Source: Leptodactylus fallax
Lineage: Eukaryota > Chordata > Amphibia > Anura > Leptodactylidae
NCBI GenBank assembly: GCA_947044405.1
Contig: CAMRHE010000133.1
Location: 4,171,001-4,235,000, forward strand
Reading direction: 5' to 3'
DNA length: 64,000 nucleotides
The notes under the pieces were generated by a model. It was not told where the DNA came from, made no database searches, and saw only the letters and a program-made list of their open reading frames with translations. The position numbers and the translations under genes are program-made. Shown here in pieces: positions 22,738-35,440 of this stretch. Position 1 is the first letter of the stretch, and each line of letters begins with the position of its first letter.

Positions 22738-22759
22738 CCCCCCCCCCCCCCCCCCCCCC
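22738..22759. repeat. 22-base C homopolymer inside the LINE
   Basis: An uninterrupted run of C between the ORF1 and ORF2 regions. Runs of 7 to 14 C or G also occur at 22389, 22323 and 25100. Their true lengths are uncertain in any assembly. Confidence 0.8.
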
Positions 22760-22875
22760 GACAGAGACCCGCCCGACTTTGGGTCCTGTTATGGATGCCG
22801 CCCCGAGGGAAACTGCCAGCGCATGTGAGATGGGGAGCATTGCAACGCACGCCCCAATCCTGGGCCCAAGGTTAG

Positions 22876-25800
22876 GTGCGGACAATTAATGTCAAGGGCC
22901 TGGGTTCCAACATTAAAAGGCGCATGTCCGAGAACCGCCCACGGCGGATGGGCGTTTCTCAGGAGACCAGACCGCGCTGGACTTTGCCTCGAAGCATTAT
23001 TTCCCGAGCTTCAGCCCCACAATCGACGCAGAGCTGGGGGGCATCCTTCTCCGACCGCCCAATACAGGAGACCCCACAAGACCAGGGGCCGGTGTTATCT
23101 GGAGGGGCTCCATGGGCCCGATTGTTATGCAAGAGCCCCAGCCAGCGCGGCGGGACCCCGCGGGCCCCACCATCAGCTTGGCTGGGGGGGGGACAACATG
23201 GTCTTCTCTGAACGGGCGGAGCTGGCGACCCCAGGGCCCAACCCCCCATAGGTTGGCCCAACGCAAGGGAGTTCCGAGGCGATGGCCCACCGAGACCTGG
23301 CGAGGGACAACCACGGGGCCCACACCTCTCACCCCATAACACCACACCCGCATGACTACGGAAATGCCGCTCTTCGTTTGCTAGGGACACCAACATGGCC
23401 CTCTCACCTGGCTGATCAGCCCCAGCGTGGTACCTATCTACGACTCCAGTGCCTATCGCCAATGTCATTGGCGTCAACGAAACACGCTCAACCCGCCGAC
23501 CTCCCCGAGACCCGCGCACACACGATAGATTATTTAGGGACAACTAGGCCGGAGACCTCTGCCATTCTCTGGGAAGCCCAAGGCGGCGAGAGGATGCTGT
23601 ATCGCAGGCCAGGCAAAAGGGACAGACAGGCCCAGGAACAGCTCCCCAGCCGATTCGGTCCACGACGACGGGCGCACCATCCCTGGGGGCCGCGTTGGCC
23701 GGCCCGGGCGGACCTCCGGATTTGGAGACCCGCCAGGGAAGACCCCAACCGAGGGGAAGAGGAAAAACCAACCCCCGGAGGAACCCCAGGGATCAGGGCT
23801 CTTCCACACCACACTCGGGACCCGGGGACCCAACACACCCGATGCTGTGGCGCTGGGTTCCACCTTACTACTCAAGCGAGACACCCCCCCCACGAGCACA
23901 CTCCCGGGGGACCAACACACGGAAGACTATAAAGGTGTGCCCGCCTCCGGGCCCAACCCCCGACACCCCCATCACCAGGGAGGAACAGAAGGGGTCCGAG
24001 GGACCCCCAAATGGGAAAGCCCCAGGCCCAGATGGGTTCACACAATATTATAAGGTTTCCAGGGGAACTCTCTGCTCATCTATTGTCCCTCTCAATCCTT
24101 CTTAGGCCCCACCCCGAAGCTCTCTTCACTACTCACATTGGTCCCAAACCGGGAAGGACGCAGGAGGCAACACCGACCGAGCTGCGAACACGGACGAAAC
24201 TTTTCACCAAACCAGCAAAGACGAATGCTGGCCCCCGCTGTCCAAAGGACCAGGTGGGATCATCCCCGCGTCAGGGGGGACAACACCAGGAGGACGTGGA
24301 TTTGGTGGAGGTGGCCAATCAATTCACCGGCCCCTGAGCCGGACGCGAAAAGGCGACCGCAAAATGGCATAGCATACACGCAAGGCGCGGGCACGGGATC
24401 TTTCACAGCATCCAGGCCCTACCCACCCAGCAGCAATCAAGCTTCCCAGCACGCCCCCTCCCTATCGAAATGGCACAGGCAGGGGCCCCCTGTCACCCAC
24501 ATATTGCCCTCGCATGAACGCAGCGGCCAAGATTAGGCGAGACCCAATATCAAGGGCATCATGGTCCAAGATAAGGAAAAGATACTCTCTTGCGGACGAG
24601 ACCCCACCCACCCCCCTCATACTACCTCCAAACGCGCGCGCAGGACATGGTGATCTCTCAGGGAAAGGGAACCGGAAGACGAGGCACCCCACAACACCCA
24701 CGGGACCTCTCCCCCCCGCAGTAATACGATTTCCAGTGGCGGGGCCCATCCGCTACCGGGAGTCCAATATCCACTTCCAGCGACCCCACCGGCAAACACG
24801 GGGGGAGCAAGAGCCCATGGACAAAGGCAACCCGCCATCTCCCTTGGGGAGAAGCGCGGAAGGACCCCCCCGAAGCACTGTATTGAGACCCCGGCGACCC
24901 GGGGAGAATACGGAACCACGAAAGCACTAGACGGAAAGCAAAGACACCGAAACAGAGTTATGGGGATAGGGGGTCTGGGGGAGGGTCCCACATCTGTACA
25001 TATACTGGGGGCCACAGCATATCCCATTCTGGGCGGCAGCCAGCAACACCAGATGGGGCAGGTAGAGAAGCATGGGGACCCAGCACAAGGCCGTGGGCAG
25101 CCCCCCCCCCCCCCGCCCGTACCTGTTGGGCCCCATTCGGTTTACTAGATCTATCTGGTCTACCTGTTGTGCTAGATTCTCCCTGATGTCCCCGCGCTCA
25201 TCTATGGTCTCCATACTATACAACCCCCTTCTCCCAGAGAGCCTGACTTCTGCCATGACTAAAGTGTGGTCTGAAGCTGGCCTTTACCGGATTGCTGATA
25301 TGGTTGACCCTGGAACCTTGGAACTCAGGTCCTTTGCTTATCTTACAGCTAATCAAAACCTGCCAAGTACTGAATGGTTCCATTACTTGCAGGTGGTTCA
25401 CTTTGTCCGCTCCCTCCATGGGTCTCTTAAGGTGTCACTCCCCACCGCTTTTGAAAAGATTTGCCGTGCAGGCACGTCCACTAGGGGCTTTATATCCTCT
25501 ATTTACCAACTCTTAACTCACAAACTACAGGCTCTCCTGTTAATCATCGCTATATGCTTAAATGGGAGGAGGCGGTGGGTAAACCCACTCCCAGGAACAG
25601 TGGCGGATTGTATGGTCTCGGGCCCAGAAATCATCTCAGTGCATTACGTTTAGGGAAACGCAGTATAAGCTGTTGATGCATTGGTACATACTCCGGCTCT
25701 CCTTCATACTTAAACCCATAGTCCCCCATGGTGCTGGCGCTGTGGAGCTGCGGTGGGTACCCTGCACCATATCTTTGGACGTGCCCCCACCTGGGTTTCT

Positions 25801-25930
25801 GGAGGGAGGTCAGGACTCTGACGACTGCTCTCTTTTTGCAAGAGGTTCCTCTTGACCCTCTTCTTTATCTCCTGAACCTTCCCCCAGACACCTGAGCAAT
25901 AAGTCATCCAGGCTTCTTGCATCTTTGTAC
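22876..25930 (+). pseudogene. L1/Tx1 ORF2 (endonuclease-reverse transcriptase), frameshifted
   Basis: It opens with RTINVKGLGSNIKRRM, the start of an APE-type endonuclease, with a QET motif near 22960 that would hold the catalytic Glu. NGKAPGPDGFTQYY at about 24013-24055 is the reverse transcriptase fingers motif, followed by DLVEVANQF near 24300 and an NGT.QG…P motif near 24465. The stretch 25072-25653 is open for 193 codons (MTKVWSEAGLYRIADMVDPG, TEWFHYLQVVHFV). Then CITFRETQYKLLMHWY follows near 25640, which is the C-terminal region. The Y/FADD box is not readable because of indels. Confidence 0.78.
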
Positions 25931-26373
25931 TGCAGCTAAAACTCTCATAGCTAGAAACTGGAAGAAGGTGAGTCCCCCACTAGTCTTGAGCTTGTGGCTA
26001 GAATGAAGGATGTGAGGAGTCTTGAATACCTGACTGCTGGCCTACATAATTCACGGGAAGCCTTTGGGGCTATTTGGGCACCCTGGGACATGTATTGTAC
26101 ATTACAGGGTCTCTGATCTCTAGTCCTCTCCTTCCCTCCCCCCCCCTTCCCTTTGGTCCTACCCTTGTCTTCTTAACCCCTCCATTCCCCCTCCCTTGTT
26201 CACTGCTTAATTTAAATGCATATTGCTTAAGGGGAGGAGGCAGATAGCCTCTATTTACCTCAATGCTTCCTGTTTGTTTGATTATTATTGTTTTTTTGTT
26301 TTTTTCTTTATTCCTTGTTAATGAAAAATTTTTCAATAAAATTACAGTTATATAAAAAAAGAAAAGAAATTGG

Positions 26374-27498
26374 TGCAAAAAGTCGGGAGCTTCATGAATC
26401 AGGGTTTCCTGTACAATGTCCGAGATAACTGAAATGGAGTAAGGCACAATGTTATTGAACCTTAAGTAATGCAAACTACCACCACTATCTAGATGTTTGA
26501 TGGAGAACTGGAGAAGACTTCCATCTAAAATGTGTAGTGCTAGGACGAGAAGATGTATGGCGAGGTTGTCTACGAGACATATGGAAACCGCCATTGTAGA
26601 GAATGATGAAGATTTCAGCAGTCAAACCACCACCGCAGTTTGATATACAAAAATTTTTTGGCTAGTTTGCACAAAGTATTGTCATTATTGTTATTATTTT
26701 ACAATTATTATTATTATTATTATTATTATTATTTTATTATTATCATTATTATTGCAATAAAACATTTCAATCTGCAAAAACTACATAAAGCACATGCAGG
26801 TACAAAAGTGGGGGGGGATAAAAATGCATAGGAATATTTTTTAAAATTTTTTACAAAGCTAGTAATACAATAAAAATAGCTTAGTTGATGGAAAGAAAAA
26901 AAAATATTTCTTTGGGAATTTTCTAGATAAAAACAAATAAAAGACCTAATTACAGATTGCGGGTTTATTGCTTTTCATACTTTTTATTTCATTGTACAGT
27001 CATTTGAATGGCGATATCACAGATGATAAGATGTTCCAGGCTTCCCGATAAGTCTTTGTTTTAATAATGAGCTGTCTTCAGTAGTCGGCCTCGGCTTTAT
27101 TGACACAATGTATCACGCGGTCTGTTTAGAACTTTTATGGCCACCTTGGAATTCTGTTTCGCCTACTGATTTAATTAGCTAATTTTTACAAAATGCTTCA
27201 TTTTATTTTCTACATTGTATCATTGTGTTCTCCACTCGATGTTAGGCCGGCTGCAAAAATACATTAATCTGCAATTATATATAAAAAGATGTTACACAAT
27301 TTTGACAACGATTTTTATTGCGGTCTTTATTACTGTATTATATTATTGCATATTATTACTCTGCATTTATTGCTGTATTACATATTACCCTGCATGTGTA
27401 TAAATGTACAGTACCATCAAAAAGTATCTGTCCCCTTCCTGAAGTCTTTTATTTTTTGTCTATTTGCCATAAAAGGATCAATGCCACAACATAAATCA
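26374..27498. other. unassigned AT-rich sequence with (ATT)n
   Basis: Continuation of the pre-insertion locus after the LINE. It contains an (ATT)n microsatellite at about 26702-26752 and otherwise nothing I recognise. Confidence 0.5.
26682..26754. repeat. (ATT)n microsatellite
   Basis: A run of att/tta triplets with a few interruptions. The apparent polytyrosine reading frame across it is an artefact. Confidence 0.9.
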
Positions 27499-27695
27499 AT
27501 GAGGTATTTGGTGCACTGGGGGCGGGTGTGCAGCCTCGTGAGCAATGCTGTTGCGGTTCAAGTAGGATGGGTGATGGGGTAAATCAACTCTTACTGCACT
27601 GGGTAGCAAAGGTAGGAAATGGCAGGGGTCTGAGTTGCAAGAGCAGTGCTCCAGGGAGCTAAAGGCCCGCCCCCAGTGCACCAACTGCCTCATTT
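27499..27695. mobile_element. small foldback element
   Basis: Outer arms 'tttggtgcactgggggcggg' (about 27507) and, on the opposite strand from 27682, 'gttggtgcactgggggcggg' pair over roughly 50 bases. Inner blocks 'agcaatgctgttgc' and, complemented, 'agcactgctcttgc' also pair. No coding sequence; superfamily unknown. Confidence 0.6.
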
Positions 27696-27741
27696 GAATA
27701 AGGCACATCCTTAAAGGCACAGCGAGTGCATCTCTTAGCAA

Positions 27742-28800
27742 GGCCTATGAGAGCAGGAGTGTTAGTTGCTTGTGTGGTTCCATGAGCCATGGCCAGTATG
27801 TGGAGACAAATTGTTGTGTGTGTTTACAAAGCATGTGGTAGTTGGGCTAGCTGGGGGGCAATAGGGGAAGAGTATTTAAATACAAGGCTAAAAGAGAAAA
27901 CTGAACCTTTGATCTGGGGTCAAGAAAGTCTAGCTCCCATTCTGTGTTGTGAATCTGCCTTGGGGTCCTGGGTTTGAGGAAACGTTGCCCCGTTGGCATA
28001 GGAGTTGATGGTATATCTTTACCTGCTGTCAAGTATAGGACTGTTGTAGGATGGAAGATAGGAAAGGGTGTAGTGAGTTTGTGAGGCCGATTTAGTGGGT
28101 CTGTTACAGCCATGCCAGAATGATCAGGGTGGCCAGTGGTAGATATGTCTGCTGGGACTCCAAGAGTGTTAACATTGTCAGGACATGTGGCTGTAGGTTG
28201 GACCAAGAGCCACTCAATGTGGTGAACTCATCTCCAATTACAGACAGTTATTTCACACATGGGTTAGTTTAGTCTGTTAGGGTATGTAGATTAACCCCTG
28301 AATAGGAGAAGTGATGTGAACATGGCAACTCACGTAAGTGACTGTTTGTAATGAGTACATAAATATATTGGCCCCTTATACGACTGGGAAGAACCCAAGA
28401 GCAGTAGGACAATAGTTTGTTAGTATCCACATTGTACTATTGATTCATTCCTGGGCCCATGAACTGTAAAGTTCTGCTGTTATCAACTGTTAAAGTGCAC
28501 CAGTATATTGATAGCCTTTGGTGGCTCACCCCAGAGAGAACATGTAGCGGAGGAGAAGGAGACTTCCTCCCCACAGGTAATCCACTGAAGATGGAGTATT
28601 TCTATGGAGTTAGTCAGCTACTGAATTATGTTGCATTCATTTCTAATGCTATTCTGTATTCTACCGAAGACTTTCAAGTAAATCATTATCAGATCACAAA
28701 CAGAGTCTCTGAAGTTTGCTGCTATAGCCCCTACTATACTTTACAAGCTTACCCTAAAAATTCACACCTCCACAATGATGTTACATTACATTCCTTCATA
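27742..28800. other. unassigned intergenic sequence
   Basis: No motif-bearing frame or repeat structure recognised. Confidence 0.4.
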
Positions 28801-29200
28801 TATACACACGTGGACAAAATTGTTGGTACCCCTCGTTTAATGAAAGAAAAACCCACAATGGTCACAGAAATAACTTAAATATGACAAAAGTAATAATATA
28901 TAAAAATTCTATGAAAATGAACAAATTAAAGTCAGACATTGCTTTCCAACCAGGCTTCAACAGAATTTAAAAAAAAAATAAAACTCATGAAACAGGCCTG
29001 GACAGAAATGATGGTTCCCTTAACTTAATATTTTGTTGCCCAACCTTTTGAGGCAATCCCTGCAATCAAACGATTCCTGTAACTGTCAATGAGACTTCTG
29101 CACCTCTCAGCAGGTATTTTGGCCACTCCTCAGGAGCAAACTGCTCCAGTTGTCTCGGGTTTGAAGGGTGCCTTTTCCAGACGGCATGTTTCAGCTCCTT

Positions 29201-30689
<1,489 letters not shown>

Positions 30690-30700
<11 letters not shown>

Positions 30701-31352
30701 CCAACCATTCAGTGACTTTATTATAGAAGGAAATAAGATTAGTCTGACAAGATTTATTGGGCATAAAGCCGTGCTGGCTCTGATTAATTAAAGCCTTCCC
30801 ATCCAGGTACCTAATTAAATGTTCTTTAACGATTTGTTCAAAGATTTTTCCTACTATCGAGGTCAGACTTACCGGCCTATAATTTCCTGGGTCGTCCCTA
30901 TTCCCCTTTTTGTAGATGGGGACCACATTTGCCCTTTTCCAATCTAGAGGGACCACTCCTGTTTCCCATGACTTATTAAAGATTATTGCAAGGGGTTCTG
31001 TTATTTCCTCTGCTAATTCTTTTAAAACTCTAGGGTGTAAATCATCCGGTCCTGGGGACTTGGTTTCCTTAATCTTAGCTAAATGTTCTCTTACCAAACC
31101 TTCACTTATAATCAGCTTGGAGTCCTCATTCCCCTCATCACTATCACCATTAATGTTGATATTTCCATCCATTTCTTGGGAGAAGACGGATACAAAATAT
31201 GAATTTAGTAACTCCACCTGCTGATCCACCATGTTAACTTTTTCACCCTTTTCGTTCTTCAGGACTCCAATGGTTTCCTTCACTTTTCTTTTGCTCTTAA
31301 CATATCCCCAAAAACCTTTTACCTTACTCTTAACTTCTTTTGCAAGCTTCAA
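30690..31352 (-). pseudogene. CR1 ORF2, N-terminal part of reverse transcriptase
   Basis: Reads KSKVKGFWGYVKSKRK, then the thumb-proximal KETKSPGPDDLHPRVLK motif, WKRANVVPIYKKG and NYRPVSLTSIVGKIFE, the early reverse transcriptase blocks. It ends at VTEWLDQG, where a one-base loss near 30690 changes frame into the next segment. The upstream endonuclease is truncated away. Confidence 0.9.
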
Positions 31353-31399
31353 TTCGTATTCAGCCTTAGCTTTTTTAATGCTTATCTTTTCAAGATATG

Positions 31400-31606
31400 T
31401 TTCATTTTTCCGTCTGTGAAGATAGAGCTGATGTGCCTTGCCAAAAATTTCGATTTTTGTCTCATCTGTCCATAGGACATTCTCCCAAAAGCTTTGTGGC
31501 TTGTCAACATGTACTTTGGCAAATTCCAGATTGTCAGATTCAAGTTATTTCTGTGACCATTGTGGGTTTTTCTTTCATTATGAGGGGTACCAACAATTTT
31601 GTCCAC
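31400..31606 (-). pseudogene. Tc1-like transposase, first-Asp fragment
   Basis: Contains SHKAFGRMSYGQMRQ and, with a one-base frame change, the region equivalent to VLWTDETK. It begins inside the terminal repeat, so the N-terminal helix-turn-helix is deleted. It continues on the far side of the CR1 at 29512. Confidence 0.75.
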
Positions 31607-31613
31607 GTGTGTA

Positions 31614-31904
31614 GCTCTGCCACTTCACTTATTGCAGATAGTAAAACAGTCATTCCATCATTAATAGTGCATATTCAGAGGAACGTGCCATGCACTGAGA
31701 ACTAACTTTTGTCCACCCAATGGTAATCCATTTTCAATCCATAGACTTGAGTCTATTTCATAGGCCTGGAAAATGGCATGTTCTATTTTTAATCAGATCT
31801 GTCTCGCCTCTCAAGTGAATTGATCCATTAATATCTATGATGCCGTGTGCTAGCCATTAGCCATTGAATCTGGTCGTGTGAATGAGCACATGTCCACTAA
31901 AAAT
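31614..31904. other. unassigned sequence
   Basis: No feature recognised. Confidence 0.4.
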
Positions 31905-32125
31905 AGGCTATATATGCAGTTTAGCTCACTTCCAGAAGAACAAAAGCTGTTTCTATAGAGCCACCTAGTAGAGGTAGCCTATAATCAATGTCCGGCCCTT
32001 TAACATACTAGCCAAATCAAGATACATTGCATGGCTTGTTAAAGGGATGGACATTGACTACGTGATAGTACAGAGACAGGTTTCTTTCTTCTGGAAGTGA
32101 GCTAATCTACATATCTTTTATCCCA
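31905..32125. mobile_element. foldback element of about 220 bp
   Basis: The left arm 'tagctcacttccagaagaa' (about 31922) pairs with the right arm, which reads identically on the opposite strand from about 32103. The inner match is 'caatgtccggccctttaac' with 'caatgtccatccctttaac'. The arms cover nearly the whole element. No coding sequence. Confidence 0.65.
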
Positions 32126-33077
32126 GGTAACGTTGCCTTCCTTATAAAATTCCCTTGAGGAGTAACAATACCCCTGAGACCTGCTGTAGACTGTAAAATG
32201 AAATACTTCTTCACCGCAATGTAGAGAAGCAGCAGATGTCAGAGCCTGAAAAATGTAATCTCTGGCAATTTATTTTTATATGGATAGACATAACAGAATA
32301 AAAAGAGAACACGGCCAAATAATTCAAAAATGTATTCTTTTTGAATTTAAAAAAGTTGTTTACTAATTATTTTTAAAGGTGTCAAAAATTACCTGTAAAT
32401 GGGACAAATCACATTTTCACATGGGTTATATAGGTGTCGGGGGAGGCATACTTGGGCTATAGGTGTTAGATTCAATTTTTCCTTCGTTTGACAAAAACAG
32501 AAGAACTTAGAAAGGGGGCGAACACTTTTTTTTATTGCATTGTATGTTTATTTTTTTATTACATCAAGTGGAATTCAAGGCCAGCTCCATATGCTTTCCT
32601 CATCATCTCTGGCGAATGTTTTGTGTACTTTTCCGCAGTGTCTATATGGCTTACCTCGCCGCCTCCAGGAAAACTATATTTTATACGAGTTAATTAGAAC
32701 CGAGCAAGATTGAGTTTTGTGTTTTATGATAAAATGCGCGGCAGTAGATCAGGTTGCCATTGTAAAGGTCTAATCTTTGAAGCAAAATTTGCCTTGCCAA
32801 ATTCTTTGTGTCTTTCATTTTTAAGGTCTAGGTTTGCAGTCTCTGGGGACGTAGATCAAACACAGTATCGCTAAAAATCACTTTAAAGAGAGCTCTGCTG
32901 AAATATTAACAAAAGATATTTATTGCTAACTGATAAACCAGATGCACCATCTTGTAGCACACAGCCCAGAAGCAATCTGTTTCGGTGGAAAAAACAGCCC
33001 CAAGATCACAAGTGAGATAAACACAGAATACGCTAGGAATATTTTTGAAATTTGTTTTCTGTAATTTTTTTAGTTTC
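32126..33077. other. unassigned AT-rich sequence
   Basis: Nothing recognisable on either strand. Confidence 0.4.
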
Positions 33078-33880
33078 TTAACCACTTCAGTACTGGGCCA
33101 ATTTCTCTGGTTCAGGACACATTTTCGGGTTCTTTTGTATGCACGGTTTTGAGGGCTATAACATGGTTTCATTTGGGTTATTTAACTAAGTGCTGCAGCT
33201 TTCTTCGGTGACACATCGGGCTTTTATGTTTTTTTGTTTTTTGTTTTTTTTTTTTGCATATTTTTATTTTTTTTTTTATATCCGGGAAAATATAAACAAA
33301 AGAGGAGGGAAAATGTGTCTGTTTTTCACGTTTCACTTTTTTTTTTTTTAATAGCACAAAGTGCTAGTAAAAAACTTTTCAAAATAGTTTTTCCTCTCCA
33401 TTACGGTAATTTTTATTTTGTATTGTGTCGTCGGGGGTGAGGCTAGAACCTGCGATGTGGGCATGGTATTGGGGTATTATTTATTTATTTTTTTAATTAT
33501 TTTACTTTCATTTGTATTTTTTCCTTTTCTATTTATTTATTTTTATTTTTACATTTTGTCCCCATAAGGTAATAATAGATCTTTGGGGGCACCTGAATAC
33601 TATTTTTTTGTTGGGGAGGCTGATTTTCCTTGTAACTGGGGCTGATACATTTAGCCCCAGTTACAGGAGGAATACAGCCTCCTGCCCATGACTGCTGAGC
33701 TGATCTGGGTCCTCTAGGACCCAGCAGCTCTGACAGACTCTGATCCCGGCGGATGACGTGACCAATGGGTCAGAGGGGAGTCGCATCATGGTGGCTCCCA
33801 TAGCTGTGTATACAGTGCTCATTGAGCACTGTGTACACAGCGATCGGGAAGGCAGGGACGGTAATGACTAAGGGGCTAGA
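33078..33880. repeat. candidate 'ttaaccacttcag' dispersed element
   Basis: Starts ttaaccacttcagtactgg and runs to 'taatgactaaggggctag' near 33880, so the ends are weakly inverted. The interior resembles 13671-14648 in style: poly-T, then a GC-richer half with 'cagtgctcattgagcactg', itself a palindrome. Low confidence in boundaries. Confidence 0.35.
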
Positions 33881-35440
33881 CGCCCTGAAACACATAGGCT
33901 TGGTTACGGATCCTCTTCGCATGTAACTACTGGTAATAAACCATCCTTGCTTTCTCTAGAGGAGCTCCGGCTGTAGTAACAGCCAGCTCCCCGTTTCTGC
34001 TGCTGCACGATTTCATGCAGCTTCTTAAAACTGCAAGGACGTACCGGTTGATTACAATGATTACAACGATTAGGTTGATTACAATGATTAAAAGAGTTGT
34101 ACCCTGTCAGAATGTCAACGAAGGTGAAGGTGAAGGTCCCTGTTCCTTCACTTAGGCCACTGAATGGCATATGGCATCAGCGGTCACGTACATCGAGGAC
34201 TTCTGCCAAAACAAGACCTGGGAGCAGCAGGACCTCGGTGGGAGACACTGGAGCACCAGGGACAGGTGAGTATGTTTTTTTTTTTCACCTTCCCCAGCCT
34301 CCTTACCAAAAAACAGTTATCCTGGACAGCCTCTTTAAGCACCATCCCAGGAACACCTCTAAAATGTCTACTTTTTGAGACAATTAGTATAAATCCTGCC
34401 TTTTGGGATCCTAGGAGTGTCCAACCAAAATTGATACTCTTGGCATATATCCAGGGTGATATGAACCAGTCGGGAAATGTAGGGCATATTTTTATTGCTA
34501 AGAGACCCGGTCTCTTCAATGTCCCCTTCCCCATTGTTCCACTCTATAGTTTAACCAATGCCGTCTCCACCAATTACCTTTCTCAGAACAAACTTGACAT
34601 ACCATTCACCTCCGTAGATTAAAACACAGCCGACAACATTTCCGAACCTAATTTGTAGGGTGAATTATGCCATAAAAATTCCATTTTATCTTAAATATTG
34701 TATTTGGCTTCTTAAATTCCCATAAAGCGGTCTAATAGCAGCTATATGTAACACTAAAATCAACACAATTATCACAATGCCTCTTCTCTAACAAAAGACT
34801 ATAAAATCCGATGTAGAAGACAGTAGCAGAAGCCACATCGGTTCCATGGAGAACGGGGTATTTCATCTCCATTTATAAACATCGCTCACTTCTTAGAGGA
34901 AGTTTTATCCAACTTCTTGACATAAAATGAAACAAAAGCATTAGACTGGACAATAAATTTCATTTGTTATCCTCAGAAGATAGGAATTCATTAAAAGCAG
35001 CACTCTTTGGTTTTAGTATTGCATTGACGGATAATGTTTACGGATCCCGACTGATTGACTTGGTTTAATGGTCTACTAAAGTAGCGGTATAAAAAGCTTA
35101 ACGGGATGGAATTTGCTACATCAGCCGTATAAAGACATTGTTTAAAACATGATGCACCCAAGGGTTTCTGCAGAGCTCTGAGATATCTGCACAGGCTTCA
35201 TTATATTTGCAGAAAACTGGGAGCTTGGTGGCTCAAGGGTTAACACTGGAGCAATGAGTACATAGCCAAGAGTGGCTTCGAGGCTTTCCATAAGCCCTGT
35301 ATCTAAATAACCTGGCCAAGGTACAGCATCTTCTTGTTGACTCACCTAGTCTCCAGCACATACCCAGGGCACAGAGTACAGTACTATGCAAACATCACCA
35401 GCAGAGCCAAACACCGTAAGGGTGAGGAGACCCAAAGAGG
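33881..35440. other. mostly unassigned; one MITE half at 34150-34338
   Basis: The only structure I see is a right-half TTAA MITE ending 'cctggacagcctcttTTAA'-like at 34338, plus short 'gattacaatgatt' repeats at 34050-34092. The rest is unassigned. Confidence 0.4.
34150..34334. mobile_element. right half of a TTAA MITE
   Basis: Ends ATCCTGGACAGCCTCT followed by TTAA at 34335-34338, with 'gggacaggtgagtatg' and 'caccttccccagcctcc' inside. This matches the right arm of 15829-16177. The left half is absent. Confidence 0.5.

Larger units (their letters stand above)
21246..26359 (+). mobile_element. L1/Tx1-clade LINE with perfect 14-bp target duplication
   Basis: A 5.1-kb insertion flanked by AGAAAAGAAATTGG at 21232-21245 and 26360-26373. 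The 3' end has AATAAA (26334) and a short A-rich tail. Recognisable order: GC-rich 5' region, an ORF1 coiled-coil/RNA-binding segment, ORF2 endonuclease start, reverse transcriptase, then ORF2 C-terminus. The first 3.9 kb is extremely GC-rich with long C and G runs and is broken by many small length changes. The last 1.2 kb has normal composition and longer open frames. Target-primed retrotransposition explains the duplication and tail. Confidence 0.88.

Noticed and set aside
21209..24930. Many overlapping Pro/Gly/Arg-rich frames on both strands
   Set aside because: Very high GC removes stop codons. The only recognisable protein motifs are LINE ORF1 and ORF2 pieces on the plus strand.
26640..26831. 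Polytyrosine/isoleucine reading frame
   Set aside because: Translation of an (ATT)n microsatellite.
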